Assembly (NCBI GenBank): GCA_022885665.1
Contig: JAGQDJ010000072.1
Coordinates: 186,001-250,000, forward strand
DNA: 64,000 bases
Reading direction: 5' to 3'
Origin: Triops longicaudatus
Lineage: Eukaryota; Arthropoda; Branchiopoda; Notostraca; Triopsidae
Part shown: piece after piece, positions 21,091-35,200 of the stretch
How positions within the stretch are numbered: position 1 is the first letter of the stretch
Layout: each line of letters begins with the position of its first letter
Translations under genes and position numbers: made by a program
The notes under the pieces: model-generated
Database searches by the model: none
What the model saw: only the letters and a program-made list of their open reading frames with translations
Told to the model about the DNA's origin: nothing

Positions 21091-24000
21091 GAAGAATTCA
21101 TCACCGTATTAAAAAGACCAGGCCCCGTAGGGGGGTTAACTCTAACGAAATATTTATTTTCTAATGATGAACATAGGCGAAAACCAAATGTCCAATAAAA
21201 TCGCATATGCCCCTCCCTCAAACTGAAATTCTGGCTATGGTACGCAGAAAGGTGGTTTTCTTACGTGAAGTGGAAAAATAAAAAACGAAAAGAGGGAAAT
21301 TGCGGAGATAGATGATACCATCCAGAAGAGGCGGAGCAATGGGGGGCAACTGGCATGGAGAGCTCTTCAGGTAGCAACAACACGAGTCAGTAGGGGTTTC
21401 GAGGATTTTCCTGAGTGTGATGGTGGGGAGTTTTATTGATTTGAAGTTCCAGATAATGGGTAGTGAATCGGTCTGTGGACCTGAGGAACGTTTGCTTTCA
21501 TGGACCGATGGACCATTGGTTCCGGGAGAACTATGGGTCGGTAATGCCAAAGACATACAGAAGACAGGCAACTCCTTAACTGCATTACTGCGCTTGGCGA
21601 ATGGTCTTACCTCCCTATACGTAGTACTTGGACGTACAAGTCCCTCTTGCACTAACTTACTTACGGACTATTGTGATAACTGTTCAACTTACTACTGTAT
21701 TCACGATAGTCCGTGTGAATGCACAGAGCAAGTCGTTTCTTGTACTCGTCGCTGGGTTTTAGCAATGCAGTTTTTATTACCATCGTAATTTCGTGGAAGA
21801 TTGTATGCATTTACTTTCGATACGTACAAGCTTTTCCTTTAATCCTACTGCACGTTACTCCTATCTCATTGCTGTATTGTTAGTGTGTTGGGGTATACTA
21901 AGTTGTTTCTTTCCGTGCAAGAACGTCAGTGTGTTCCTTTCTATCAATGGTATATCTATCATAATAGTTACTCTAGTGATAATTTCTTCGGGCAATATTG
22001 GAGTATTGCGTTGTTGCCGTTCTTTAAAGCATTCTTAGCGTGTCAGTTACTGAGACAATAGATATTCTCTGAATCAAGCTCTGTGTGACCAAATGCTGGG
22101 TTGAGTATATTAAAATACTGTTTATTCGGAAGAAAGCACTAAAATAGCAATAATGGTAGTAAAAATGGGTAAAAAGCAGTATGTGCTTTTATGAAAACGT
22201 GCGCTGAACATGAATAATTTTGTCCTATCCATCAGCAATCTTTTATACCTTTTGAAAGTTACATCTATTTTTATTAGTGATTTATTTTATTCGGATCTTT
22301 ATTCGTAAAGGAAAACACTTGCAATAGTCAAGAAATTTAGCGTTGGAGGTATTTCAGATATTTATGTATAATCCAGATATTTGACATATTTTTATATAGC
22401 CCCTCTGCTTCCTTTGTCTTCAAGTTATCAATATTTCTTGTAAATTTTCCGCGCATATATCCTTTTTAGTAAAGATTTTAATATAGATTTTTATTTCTAA
22501 GCGTTGTTTACAAGTGCCATATTTATCGTCGTCAGAGCAATTTCGGTGTTTACGCAGGTTGACATCACGTCTCGCTAAAATTTAAATGCTGCCGAAATTT
22601 TTTTTCCCTGTCGAAGTAATCCTAGTTATATTCTCTACGCATGTTAAAGCGCTCACAACCGTTTAGAGTTAACAAATATTAAACTTGTGTAAGGGAATTT
22701 GGTTGAATTTCATAATAGCGAGGACTATTTCGCTACATCCGCTCACAGCGAACGTAGCGTAGCAAATTTCTGGTGTAATAAATTTCCTAACCACGACAGC
22801 GGAAACGGTTCCCGCGAATATGGAAGCTAAACTGTTGCATTTTTAATAAGTGTTTCTGCTGTTTTATAGCTTTCATTTGTTTATGTCATCCTACCTCGAT
22901 ACATGTTAGTCTGTAACTTAATTATCATTACGTCCACAAATTATCATTACATCCGCAAGTTTATTGATTACGCGTCGGTTATTATTGCGTTAGGGTACAG
23001 CAAAGGGCGATAATGGCCATTAAGTCTCAGGAAACCTGTTTTCACCTTATATACACCAATCGCGTTTCATTTTCTAGAGACCGAATTGCGCACTGTCAGT
23101 TTCTTATTGTTTCAATTATTTTAGTTATTTTAATCGGCTTGGAAATACATGCACGTGATTGTAATACGTCATGTAGCATTGATAAAAATCAATGACACCG
23201 GTTAATGTTGTTATAAGGGCGAAACCGCTTAATTGCGAAGACTACTAATTACAGCCCATCGCCTTGTACGAATGTGTTAGCGACTACCCGTTCTCGAATG
23301 TCACTGGGTATTAGCAGAGCATGCTCCTGGTCTTGTGTCAGCCGTTTTGGATTAACAGTGTCACTCCAGTCGCCTTTTCGTGGCTTCCAGACACGAATTC
23401 GTGAATGTTAATTTTTCTGTTCCGGTTATAAAATTTATCGTGGGAAAAAGTAGAAATTTGCTCCTTGTCATGGAACAGAAACCCTGTTAGCTCTTTAAAG
23501 CGGTAGTTACATTTTTTACGGTAGTTACATCGTTTAACATTTATTTAAGACGGAAGTAAAAATATTTGAAACTATCTGGGCAAAATCGTCGAAGAATTTT
23601 GGCAGTATTTTCGGCATGATTAGATATGCCGCGAGTTTATTTATTTAGCCGCTCCACATAACTTTAACTTTCCACTGCAGACTTAGGTTGAATCGTTCTT
23701 ATTTTGATACGGTGTACCCGATGCCCTGTTTTGTTAACTTATGTTAATTAGTGAGATGGCGTTTTGGACGTTAGCCATGTTATGTCGACCGTAGCACGCG
23801 ACTGCTGCTTTACTAAATGAAACTACTTGGTTATCAAATGACGTTCATAACTCTGTTTCAGTTATTCATAAATTGGAGGTGAGCCTATATGTCTTGTTTG
23901 TTTCAGGCATTATTATCCTTCAGTAATCTTGACTTTTGAGATCTTAGCTAAAAAATGAGAAGTAAAGAAAGGAAAGTTCTGCAACTAAATACTAAACAGT

Positions 24001-26994
24001 AGTTTGCAATAGTTTGCTTGTATATTTTCCTTACAGTAGTCTCGGTCTGGCTGTCAATATTTCTCTTTAAATGCATTTTTTTACAACAAAAAAGAAATTA
24101 AGGCATATTGGCTTTCCTGACGCCAATTGCATTTGCTTTCTACTACATTAGTATCGTGTTGATAGTTACGATTGAGGACGTGTTTCTGTAGCATTACTAA
24201 AGCCTTTCGCCGGTATGTTTGAAAAAAAAGGTCTTTGTAAGCTCGTCCGAAACACTCATGGTAAGAATAGCGTATATGTCAGCGTAATCTCCCACTACTG
24301 CAGAAATGTGATCCTAAAACAACTGAAGCCAACTTCGTTTCGCGACTGACAGCCAGAGATATTTCCACCACTTAAGTCCTGCCGTCCCCCTTTGCCTGTC
24401 ACTTGCGTTGGAACTTGACGCGTGGGAAAAGTTGAGGAACGTAAACCCGTGATATAGCTTTGTAGGTCACTTCTTCTTACTAACTAATAAGCCAGCACAG
24501 CGCCAAAAGTTTCAGAAGCTCAAGGAAGGCTTGCTGTAAAGCCACGGGAGTTGATCGAGCTCAGTTGGCCTTACAACTCCCTGCAAACTCTTCTTGGGTG
24601 CAATTTGTCACATTCACCTTGTCTCATTGAAAGCCAATCTGTGAAAACTTGGCCATTTTCCTTTATTATTATGTTTTTTTTTTAATAAAAGCTTCTCTAC
24701 AGTAAGTAAAGGCTCGTTTTGATATGCAACTTGCCTTAAAAATGCTGTTTGACGTTTTTAAACCTAATTTATTTAACAGAAAATAGCTGAAAAATGGCTG
24801 TGTGAAATTCCTTAGTGTATTTTGTTAAGATTTCTCTACTTTTTTATTGTTTGATTTTTTTTTTTGGGTGTTACCCTTCACCTTGAAAGTTAAATGCTTT
24901 ATCCGCTTATTGTAGGTAATTTCTCCTTGAGTGTTTATTAATTTTTTCTCCGGTATCCTTTCACTCATGTAAATAAGCTTGTTATTCCTCTTGTTAATAT
25001 ATAGTACTCTTGTAGACCTCTAATAGTCCTCATGTAGTCTTCACTCAGTCTTAAGATATCTTTTGATCCCTCGTACATCTTTCCTTACAAGAAGTCCTCC
25101 TTTAGGGATCTTATCACGGGAGATCAACCCATTCTGTCTTCAGACCTGCCCTAATCACAACGTAGGGACTATCGCATTTCTACTCCCACCAAATTCTCCA
25201 CAATGGCTAACATTAGTCGTCACCATAACCATGACCCTCGCATCTCTTGTATACCTCCATGTAACAATATATTTTTTTTTTCTTTTGACTTGATCCAAGA
25301 AGAATTTGTCGATTCTGTTTTATCAGAAGATAAAACCTTTATCAGATGACAAAAATCAGGTTTTTCATCAGATGATAAAAACCATTTATTTACTTTAGAT
25401 GTAAAGCACTGACTATACGAACAGTGTCTCTTCAAAGAAATAGCGTTTTGTCGTTGGTCGTACTTTCCATTCCAATGAAAGTTGGCCCAAATACGAGTAA
25501 AAAGGCGAAATCGAAGTTGAAAATGGTCAACTTGAAATTTAGTTATGTGAGAGGCATTGGAATTTTTAGACATTTTCTTTAACCGCTTGGTTGGGTTGCA
25601 CAAAGCTAGGATGACTTTTTGAATTGGTCTCGTTATTTCCTTCCGCTTCTTTCTACGTGAACGTTTTTACTCCTAAGAGGATTGAGGGCAAAGGGGGGAA
25701 ACTGTAAAGAAATCCGCAACGGAAAGAAATACAAGAAAAAAGGAAAAGGGAAATTTTGCGTCGTCCGTTTACACGACCGAATGTGCGTCCTTGGAGGGTG
25801 AAATGGGAGTGGCAAGGCAGTACTCCAATGTAACGTAAGCTTTCAAAAGGAACGTTCAGTTTTTATTAGATGTAGAGCTTTTCCGTGGTGCGTCCTGTCG
25901 TAATTGTTAACCAGCACGTAAATTACTTTGATGTGTGGAACACGAGTGGCGTTTTAAGTTGAAGGTTACAGTCGACTAAAGCTTATTTCCGCGGTAGAGA
26001 AGTTAGGGTACTGTATCAAGCCGACGTAAGCGCTAGCATGTCGAATTAGTGTGCTTCTTTCTCAACGAATTGACGTTTGCTGATGGAGGACGTGTTAATG
26101 TTCAGTTAGTGGACCGGTTTTGCATGCGAGCTTGATTCCCACAGGACACAAAAGTACCGCAGCGCCAAGTCCTTTCTGTGGAGTTAAAACACAAATAAGT
26201 CGATCGCATTTTTTTTCAAGTATTATTTATTTATATTTATTTCTTGCTTGACGAGTATTTCTGACATTGCACCACGGCGTAGGCAACAATAGGAAAGTAT
26301 TTTTCTTTACAGCGATGTCGAAACACCGCAAGCGTAAATAACGAAAAAGAAACAGGCGACGTCTGAAATTCTACTTTTATTTTACAAAACCTCTTTACAG
26401 TGGCCCCACTTAATGATAGAATATATTGCTTTCTTTTATAAGTACATTTTTTCAGTGCATTTCTTCCTTACTATTGACTTAGAAAACCTTTTTCCCTAAA
26501 CTTGGGACTCATGGCCGACTGCGTTTCTTTTGATGAAGGAGTGGCACGCAGAAATGGCATGACTGCGTTCTGATGGTGCCAGTTTTTTTCGACGTCTTTC
26601 CTTTTTTGCCCCCATCTCAAAGTTATAGGTCATGTGTTTCACCTCCACACCTTCCAGAACGGTTCAGCGCCTCAGGCTTTTAAGAAAAAAGACGAAAACC
26701 AGTATTTCCTTTCTTAATCTTTAACAATCTAAAAAAAAAAACACTAAAAATACTCCATTTCTTTGGTATCTTTCATAATTCCCACAGAGCTAAAATTATA
26801 CCAGGTATTTGTGTGCAACCTGTAATTAAAAATTGTAATTAAAATCTATTTTAAAAATTACGTGAATAAAAGAAACTAGGTCCAAATTTGCCAGGAATTA
26901 AGGCACAGTAGAACAATTTCCTTAATGACGACCATGCACGGAATCCTTCATAACACCCTACGCTTTAAGAACGTAAAGTGGCTTTATAGTGTTC

Positions 26995-26997
<3 letters not shown>
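21090..26997. other. No supported gene
   Basis: Open frames on both strands around 21218-21788 overlap each other and match no family. Short imperfect repeats of a TTATCAGATGA-like word lie at 25318-25377. The stretch is otherwise ordinary AT-rich DNA as far as I can see. Confidence 0.4.

Positions 26998-27073
<76 letters not shown>
26998..27073. repeat. (ATT)n trinucleotide microsatellite, about 25 units
   Basis: 76 bp of perfect TTA/ATT repeat, followed by a TTTATTT-rich margin. It is the reverse complement of the AAT array at 32129-32203. Confidence 0.97.
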
Positions 27074-27074
<1 letters not shown>

Positions 27075-30000
27075 TAAATTTATTTTTATTTATTTTCATT
27101 TACTTTTTTTTTGCAGTTCTGTTGCAAAGGTAACAAATGGAACGTGATGCAACTAGGTTGTACATGCTGAACTTTGTACGCCGTTAAGTCTTGGATGTTA
27201 TTGACTGCCGTACGAGTACAACTATGTGGGCATGTACGTACGCTTTAGTGTATGCTAATCCCAAGTTTTTTCCTTCAGGAGGAAGGAAAAGCCAAAGCTG
27301 CAGTAACACGGCAGGTACTGCCAGACACGGCCAAAAAGTGTCGAGTAAAAGTTTAAAATAGGTAAAGAGAGTGTGAGGGAGGTCTTTTGGGGGTTCACCT
27401 GAATTACCTGCTTTTGGGTAAACGTTCTGCTTATAAGAGAATTGGCACTTGGCTGGATCCGACGTTTCCTATTATGCGTGGAAAGATAGAAAGCGGAATT
27501 GAAAGCCTTTTTGCCCACGCGTTGCTACACCGGTATGGAAAACGCCGGTACCATCTTTTTTTTTACGTGACCTTTCAAAAGGTCGGTGGTGCTCCTTTTT
27601 TTAAAACAGGGTGTTGACGCTTACTACTTTTTGTCCATTTTATGTGAACCAGGCATTTTACAAATCACCACAGCTTTCACTGTTCTTCTGAATTTAACTA
27701 TTTCTTTCACAGCGGTATGACAAAGACGCACGACATGTAAATCGAGTAGGAAGCGTAGTGTAATTTTACGTTGCACGAGACTGAAATTCCATAGCTTTCA
27801 TATGGTTTTCGTTCAATTCTTTACCTAGATGTGTAGCGCATGACGTACGGTGCATCAATAGCAAAGGTTGAATGTTTCATAGTAACGCAAATTCGGCATG
27901 AACTGCAAACGATCCAGATTATTCAGAATTTTAATCCTCAAGATGCACTAAACAGCCGCAGTATTCAAAATAGCAGATAAAATTTAGAAAAGTATAGTAG
28001 ATAAATAGGTAATTTATTTTAGATATGTTTTATTTTAATATATAACAAATAAAATTTAACTTAGACAATGTATATAATATAAACGTTAATATTCCCACAT
28101 CCACATTAAAATTTTCGATATTTTTAAGTAATTATACATTTAACATTTTTGAAAATATTGTTGTTGCCTGGTGTGAATATTTTTTACAACTTAAAAGCGG
28201 ACCTACGCTTAGGATTGTTTCGAAAAAGCATACTTTTGTTCCATGTTTGTCAGCCTACTTCGTGTTGTGACGCGATAAAAAATGGCCAAGTTTATTGTGC
28301 AGAAGTGCTGAATTATTTGCTGCCATGCAAAGGTTAATGGCGTATTGTTACGTACTTAGGGATACAAATTTAAGGCAAATTTACATACCCTTTTCGTGTT
28401 ATTCCATCCACCCCTTTCTTACCTTTACATTATATACTGTCAGGCTTAATATGCCCCATGAATTAACTTCTGCTCTGATATATTGTTGTGGGAGTAGCCT
28501 AATTGTATGGCAGCTGCGTTTATTACTAGAAAACGTCTTATAGGCCAACATGCACAACAGCGCTTCGTAACGTAACGCCTAACGGAAATCGAACGAACGA
28601 TAGCTGTAGCCATCCTGTAGTTATGAATACGTGCGGCAGTATTAGAGTTCCACGACACTGAAACCTCGAAAAAAAGTAAGCTCTTTTTGCAGAAAAGTGA
28701 ACATAAATAAAGAAGGATAGATTAGGCTACCCTGGCAATATGGCATTTATTACAATGTAAAAGCTAAAACCAGTGACTATTATTTAGTACTACACTAGTT
28801 ATTACTAATTCATTGTTGCAACCCAACTGACACTTTACAGACATAATTTATTAAACAAATTTGTTGTTACTATAAAACTGTTTTTTTAATTAGTTCATAG
28901 GTAAGCGGGACAATAAGAGGAATTTCTAAACCTTTTTCTATTTTTTTTTAAGGAAAGACAAACACGACAGATGGTAATGCTGCAGTCGTCTTATTAAAGT
29001 GGATATTATAATGAACACGCGTGTATTGTGACTCAGCCAAGCTTCATTTTGACTTGTTGGAAGTGTTGATCATGCTCAACTAGCTTTTCATTAATACATC
29101 ACCTACTTTACACTGAAAGCGAGACGCAAGTGGGGGAGAAAAAGGAGAACAATAGAGTGAAGAAGGCAGCAGCAGGGCGGCATTCCCTCTTATAGGGAAT
29201 TTTCCTTGGGTAAAATGGGGATAGCTGCTCATTAAAAACTCATTTAACAAAAGAGGGTGAGGAAAGTCATTCCAGCCATCTGTGAAGAAAAACGTGATGC
29301 AAGCGCAGCGTGTCCGCTTGGATTAAAACAAATACAACATTCTTTTTTATAGACACCGGAAATCGACCCAGGCAAAGAAACTTTTAAGACCAGGGAAAAA
29401 TGGTATTACTTCGCTCACGCACATTGTTTCTACCGTAATTTGTTTCATTTGGAGCAACTTGTTTGTGACACAACTTGAGGAATGCAACGCCGTACACATA
29501 AGACAGAGAGAAGAGTAAATATGGCAATTGAAACGAAATTATAAAGTGTCTTTCTATTTTTTTCTGTAAATAATAGTTGTAATAAAAGCTAACGTATTCG
29601 CAGCTAAAGATCAGTATTTGTATGGGCTTAACATTAAAAAAATAAATAAATTAGTAACAAAAATGTTAATTAAATCTAATATTAAAAAAATCAAATAAAA
29701 CGTTCGTAGCTATGAAAATTAAAGTAAATTAGAACCGAAGCTTTCTTCATAAGTTAGCAAAGTTTATGTATATTAAGCATTATAAGCTATTTCCGTTCAA
29801 ATATCATTTTTTTACTTTATTATATTCAAAGAATTCTGAATATTTTTTTACTTGATTATTCTACGACCTTTCGGTAAGTCCCTTTTAAGCCTTCAGGGAA
29901 CTTTAGACAGCTATTCCGAGTGAGATCTTGCACTTTGTGTTGAAGATGGCGAAAGAAATTTAGCGGTGTAAGGATGGCTAGAGCGTAGCAGCTTTATAAG

Positions 30001-30741
30001 GGTACGCCGCCGGGTTTTATGACTTGGATGTGAGGAAATGAACGAGTTTGCTCTCGCGTGCTGCTTCGTTGGTTTAAAAGCGATATATGGTAGGACGGAA
30101 TCTGTGTATGGCTGTTGCATCTTTTCTCTCTTGACTCGCTTCTATTAAAGTAAAAGTGCGAAAACAGGCCAAAAAAGGGGAAAGTGTTGATGTGTTCATG
30201 GCTAATATTCACTGCGTAGAATGGATGGAGATAAACTCGCCGTTTTCCCTTTGAAACTGAGCAAAAATTGTATACTAGCACGTTTTTTTTAATAAAAACA
30301 TGAAAAAAAGCACAACTCGTCTATAACGACAGAAGCAATAAGTGGCTAATATTTTTCTCGCCATTTAAACGTAAAAGAGGCATACGACTCTTGTGAGGCT
30401 TGTACAGAAAAGAATGGCGAAACATGAGGCGGGATCAGAAATATCTTTTATTGTTCGCGTTTATGGCTTTCGACAAGGCATCTAAGAGTGGGCACAGCAA
30501 GTTTTAGTTGTACCATAACGGAGGAAATTTATCTCGTGGGAATGAAGTGCAGGGAGAATTTTATTTCATCAAGTCATCTTATTTGTTTTACGCTTTTAAT
30601 TATCCCTGAGGAAAATGTACGCATTCTGTGCCTGTATTAATTAAATATGATTCAACTCAAGGAATTTACCTTTTTGGGTTCGAAGTTATGAGCCGTGTAT
30701 AGTCTTGGAAGCTTAATTCCTTATCAGACGTATTCTTGCAG
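27074..30741. other. No supported gene; upstream flank of dpr exon 1
   Basis: AT-rich with scattered short open frames. The dpr 5' UTR and promoter could lie here or further upstream. The CAG at 30739-30741 is a good acceptor (TTCTTGCAG), which implies at least one upstream non-coding exon that I cannot locate. Confidence 0.4.
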
Positions 30742-30910
30742 GCAACGGAAGGCAGACGAAAAAGGATACGGCCGCCATTTTTGGAGAATTATGGTGCAGA
30801 AGGCAAGTTAAAGAGACTTTCTGCTGGAGGGGCCTTGGGTGTCATCATCATGATGGTGTGGATCATTTGGTGGATGGCTGTAGTCATCAAGAGCATTGAG
30901 TGCCTAGCAG
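30742..30910 (+). CDS. dpr exon with signal peptide (first coding exon)
   Basis: Bounded by TTCTTGCAG| at 30741 and GCAG|GTAAGG at 30911. The frame is open across all 169 bp. The only in-frame ATGs are at 30850, 30853 and 30874, so 30742-30849 is 5' UTR unless an upstream exon supplies a start. From 30850 the reading is a strongly hydrophobic stretch (VWIIWWMAVVI) ending ECLA|G, a plausible signal peptidase site. It leaves phase 1, which is exactly what the exon at 39026 needs. The hydrophobic stretch, both good splice sites and the phase agreement support it; the 8-kb distance makes a cDNA check worthwhile. Confidence 0.65.
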
Positions 30911-32128
30911 GTAAGGCGAAAAAAATGTTTGAGCAGAAATTTAGGGTCATTACTGGGGATACTTGACTTGGTCTTTGGAGTCTATTGCCTATATTTTACA
31001 AGGAATTGAGAAATTGAGAGTCGCAGCACGAACGTTAGGGGTTTTGCTTATGAGCTTGGGACCAGTAGGGAGTTTTGACATAGTAATTCTCACCTCCCTC
31101 ATTTGGCGAGACTAGTCGGGGACATTCTTAGAGAGAAATGGCGGTGACTCCGTTTTACTGTTCTGTGTGCAGAAATTGGAGCTTTTCTCTATATCACAAT
31201 GTCTCACTTGCCTGTGGCTGCAGCAGCATTCGGGGAAGCTGCACTAACCGAAATTGCTAAGGAACATTTGCGGTTAATGATGGCATGGCTTCAGCATGAG
31301 AATAAGCTAGCCTATACGGTGTTGTAGAGCCATGCTTTTTCGTGATAAGTTAGGCTGTAATGACAGCTTGATTTAGCAGTAGGTTCCATGCTGGGACCAG
31401 TAATGATCAGACCAGTAATTTTGACTGTTTTTCGTCCAACAAAGTGCAATCTCGTTATAACGAACATCCTAAGAACAATGAAACTGCTCGGTATATCTGA
31501 AGTTCGTTATATCAGACTTGGGTACATTTCCACATCGTAGTATCTTACTATCAATAGTTGTAAAAAGATTCGGAAAAACGTGATTATATTGAAGTACTTC
31601 ATAATACTATTGAGAATGAAATTGAAACATATAACGTGCAATGTGTAAAAAAACAAGAAAAAAATATGTAATATTCCAGAAGTTGTGAACACACTTTTAC
31701 CAAGTTGCGCTCTACCAGCGGTGGATTGTAAAACCTGACAGAGTTAAACTTAATGTTCATAGAGTAAGTACTTTGAGGTCATGTTAATTAATTCCATTTT
31801 ACTTCATTGTGGGAGAGCCCTGTTGTATGTAAGTAGAAATACTGTCACCATTAAACTATTAAGGGTAAACTTGGAACATTTGGATTAGCATTATAAATTG
31901 AGTATGGAAAACAGAATATACAAAGTTAATATAGTACATCAGTAATGGAGAAGTACGCTATACGTCATATTCTCACAAACAGTAATAGCACGTGTGTGGA
32001 ACGAGATACTCGTACAATTCTACATCACGACATAAGAACGTTTATGGCAAAAAAATGATAATATAATAATAAATAATATAATATAATATAAATAATATAA
32101 TACAATATAAATAATAATATATAATATA

Positions 32129-32204
<76 letters not shown>

Positions 32205-35200
32205 GTGCAAAAAAATTATACAAATAAAAAAATAAAAAAACGAATTTATTAATAGGGATGTTTCTGGTCTTGGAAACCAGTTTCGTTTACTTAGCTTAAT
32301 ACTGTAGCGCACTGTCAACTTTCCAGGTCAGTACTGCGAATATAATATCAGTTACGCCTTGAATTTAAAATTTCTTAAAAAATAGTTTGTAGCTGTATTT
32401 CGCAGCTGTAAACTCGAATATTTTGTAAAATCATCTGATATCCGAGGAAAGTTAAAATTACGAGTATATAGCCACAATCGTAGGTGGATACAAGTAATAG
32501 GATTTATCATTCTGTCAGATTACGTCTCGACAACATAAAAGACTTGTTGACAGCATAAAAAGTTTGTTTTTATTTGTGGAATAGCCAAGTAGGATCAGAT
32601 TTACCAATTTCGATAATTATTTTACACAGCTAAAACGGCACATGCTTCAGAGAAAGCCTATTCTGTTCTCATTTTCAATGTACTCTGTAATAATACACTG
32701 AAATGGTACACGACAGTCCATCTTCTCCGGGGACGACGTGCCAGTAGTAACACAAGCAATATGAGAAATGTTGCGACAATAAAAGAAATGGCTAATAGTA
32801 CTATTTCATGTCCAATGCAAAGTAAATTTAATGTCGAACGGGAACAACAACATTTCTATCCTGACTAATGGAATGTTGTATATAGTAAAGGAAATGGTAG
32901 CAACGAGGGCCGTAATGCACAATTGCTTGTAAGCAATGAAGTTGGAGGTCTTGGGAATGTTGGAAGAAAATAGCTCATTTTTCGTCGTTAAAGCGTGCGA
33001 AGTCGTAAGTCATACGCGGTTTTGCAGACTTTAACCATTTTTCATTACTTTGAAAGCAACTGTTACGGCTTTTGTAGACTTTTTGCAGCGTGTTAATTTT
33101 TGGGCCTCGCGAGACTAATACTAGCCTCAGTTAGGCATTTACGGCTACCGTGTCGTGTTTCTGGCGATGGTTATACGACTCATAAATGTACGCAAGTGAG
33201 CCATGAAGGAACAGAAAGAAACAAAGGAGTGAAAGAATGTTACGAATGTGGAGTATCAACATAGAAAATCGCTCCCGTTGAAAAACTCACATTCGACACA
33301 GTGCTTTTACTTCTCAGTTCGCAGTAATGCGTCCCTTTCACAACTATTAATGTTAAGAGGAGACACGGATTTGAAGTACGTCACACCGCATTTTCGATCA
33401 CCTTTTTCACTAGTAATAGCCAAAAGTCTCGTTAAGGTGCTTTAGCGAAGGACGTTTTTCCCAATACTTTTTTTTAGCTTTATTTCTGCGAGGGTGATAA
33501 GAGTGGGTGGGATTGCTTTATGCGTTATTTTTCCTGGGAATTTCTTTATGTTTTCTTTGCGGCCCAGAACTTCCAGCATCTCTGTATGGCAGAAGTGCCT
33601 GGCAAGTTTAGGGCTTTGTGTTTACGTCGATGTGGCTATTGCTCCTGGTACTGGCATTTCTACCTATTTGCACAGGGACGGTACCACTGGTTTGGCAGCT
33701 TTCCTAGCGCGATAATGTAAACCAGTGAACCTTCAAGAATTCATTTTACTTTTTTGCCTCTTGCTGGTTGAAGCTACAGGACGTGTTGACAGCGGTTCGA
33801 AGAAAAGAGACGCCTTCGCTAGCGAGGTGAAAGCTTTCCATCTGCTCAGGTCTTAAACATTGTGGGAAAATTGTGCTTCTAAACTTTTCTTTAATCATTA
33901 TTCGTTGTTAAAATTTTGATACAATTTTATGAGAAAATAATCAGTAAACATATTTCACTTTATTAGTTGCTTATAATGTTACTTGAATTGTAGCGTATTA
34001 TTAAGAATGCAAAACATCGATAATATAACAAATCGATAATATGTAGCATTTTTGGCGGAGATTTTTAATACAAGTACCAATGCCAAAATCAAATATGGGC
34101 TCAATAGTTCCTGCAACTTTCGTGCGGCAAATAGCTCAAAGCTTGATGAGATATCGCAGCAAGCCGTCGAAAATGTTTCACAATACATGAAAGGCCAACT
34201 CCTTATCTTTTTTTCCAGAAAAAAAATGATATTATTTTAAAAATAAAGCAATTCTCCAAAGGATCGTGCACGAACTTGTTGGACTGTTTCATAGAAATTT
34301 CTCCTCTTGTTTCGTTTATTCGAGGCAATGCAGGCTTTGGTTGATGATTTATTAAAAGCCAGCTGCTGTTTGTTATCTGGGCGCTGAAAAGCACAAGAAA
34401 AAAGAGCGTGGCTCACTAAATTATGGTAGCGTGCGTTTCGGGAATTTAGGAAACCAGATTGAAAATGTATTTACGAGAAAGTTTTCCAGAGGACTATGGG
34501 CGCTAACTATCTGTAGACTTTTGAACATTAAGTTCTGTATGACACTCTACGTAGCTTGTGCTTTGTAAGCAGTGTACGATGACCAAACTGAAGCTAAGTA
34601 TGCATAGCTTGAGGTTTCCGTTTGCTTTTAAGTTCACGTGTCTTTCTAGAGTTGAAAGATCGGTAAAACGGCTCTTTTCTCTTGTCTTGTTATTATAGCT
34701 CTTGGAGACTTTCGAGAAGTACCTCCTTATTGCAAAAAAGAAAAAAAAAAAGAATGCCCTCGTAACGTGCATTCGACATTTGTCAGGTCCGTAAAATTGC
34801 GTGCAACGCCTACTTTATTTCTCCACCAGAAGCTATAGGTCATGCTAACATAGAAAACATTACTGATAGCTTTACGTGCACTTTAATGATGTTTTAGTAA
34901 TGACGAAACAAACACAGCAGAAATTCTCGCAGAAATAACCTCGATGGTGACAACACCTAGTGAAGGAGAATAAAGGAAAAATTCTCCCAATAAACTTAAT
35001 GATGTAAACACATTAGAAAACTAGCACTTAAATGGCTGTATTAAAGTTAAGGCTTCATTTCCTCTTTTCTGCAGTTCTCTCTACATTTATATTTTGTTCC
35101 GAAAATAACTGAATTATATATAATAACTAAATATAATAACTAAAATAATATATACTAAATATTACATAATAATTACATTTCCCGTCAAGAATAATAAAAG

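Noticed and set aside
21218..21788. Overlapping long frames on opposite strands (144 and 123 codons).
   Set aside because: They shadow each other, match nothing known, and lie in a locally less AT-rich stretch where stops are rarer.
28818..30740. Search for a CRISPR array, tRNA or rRNA gene in the gene-poor stretches.
   Set aside because: No regularly spaced repeats, cloverleaf structures or rRNA-like conserved blocks were seen; the genome is eukaryotic.
32020..32318. Apparent minus-strand proteins rich in Leu or Tyr.
   Set aside because: They are translations of the AAT microsatellite.
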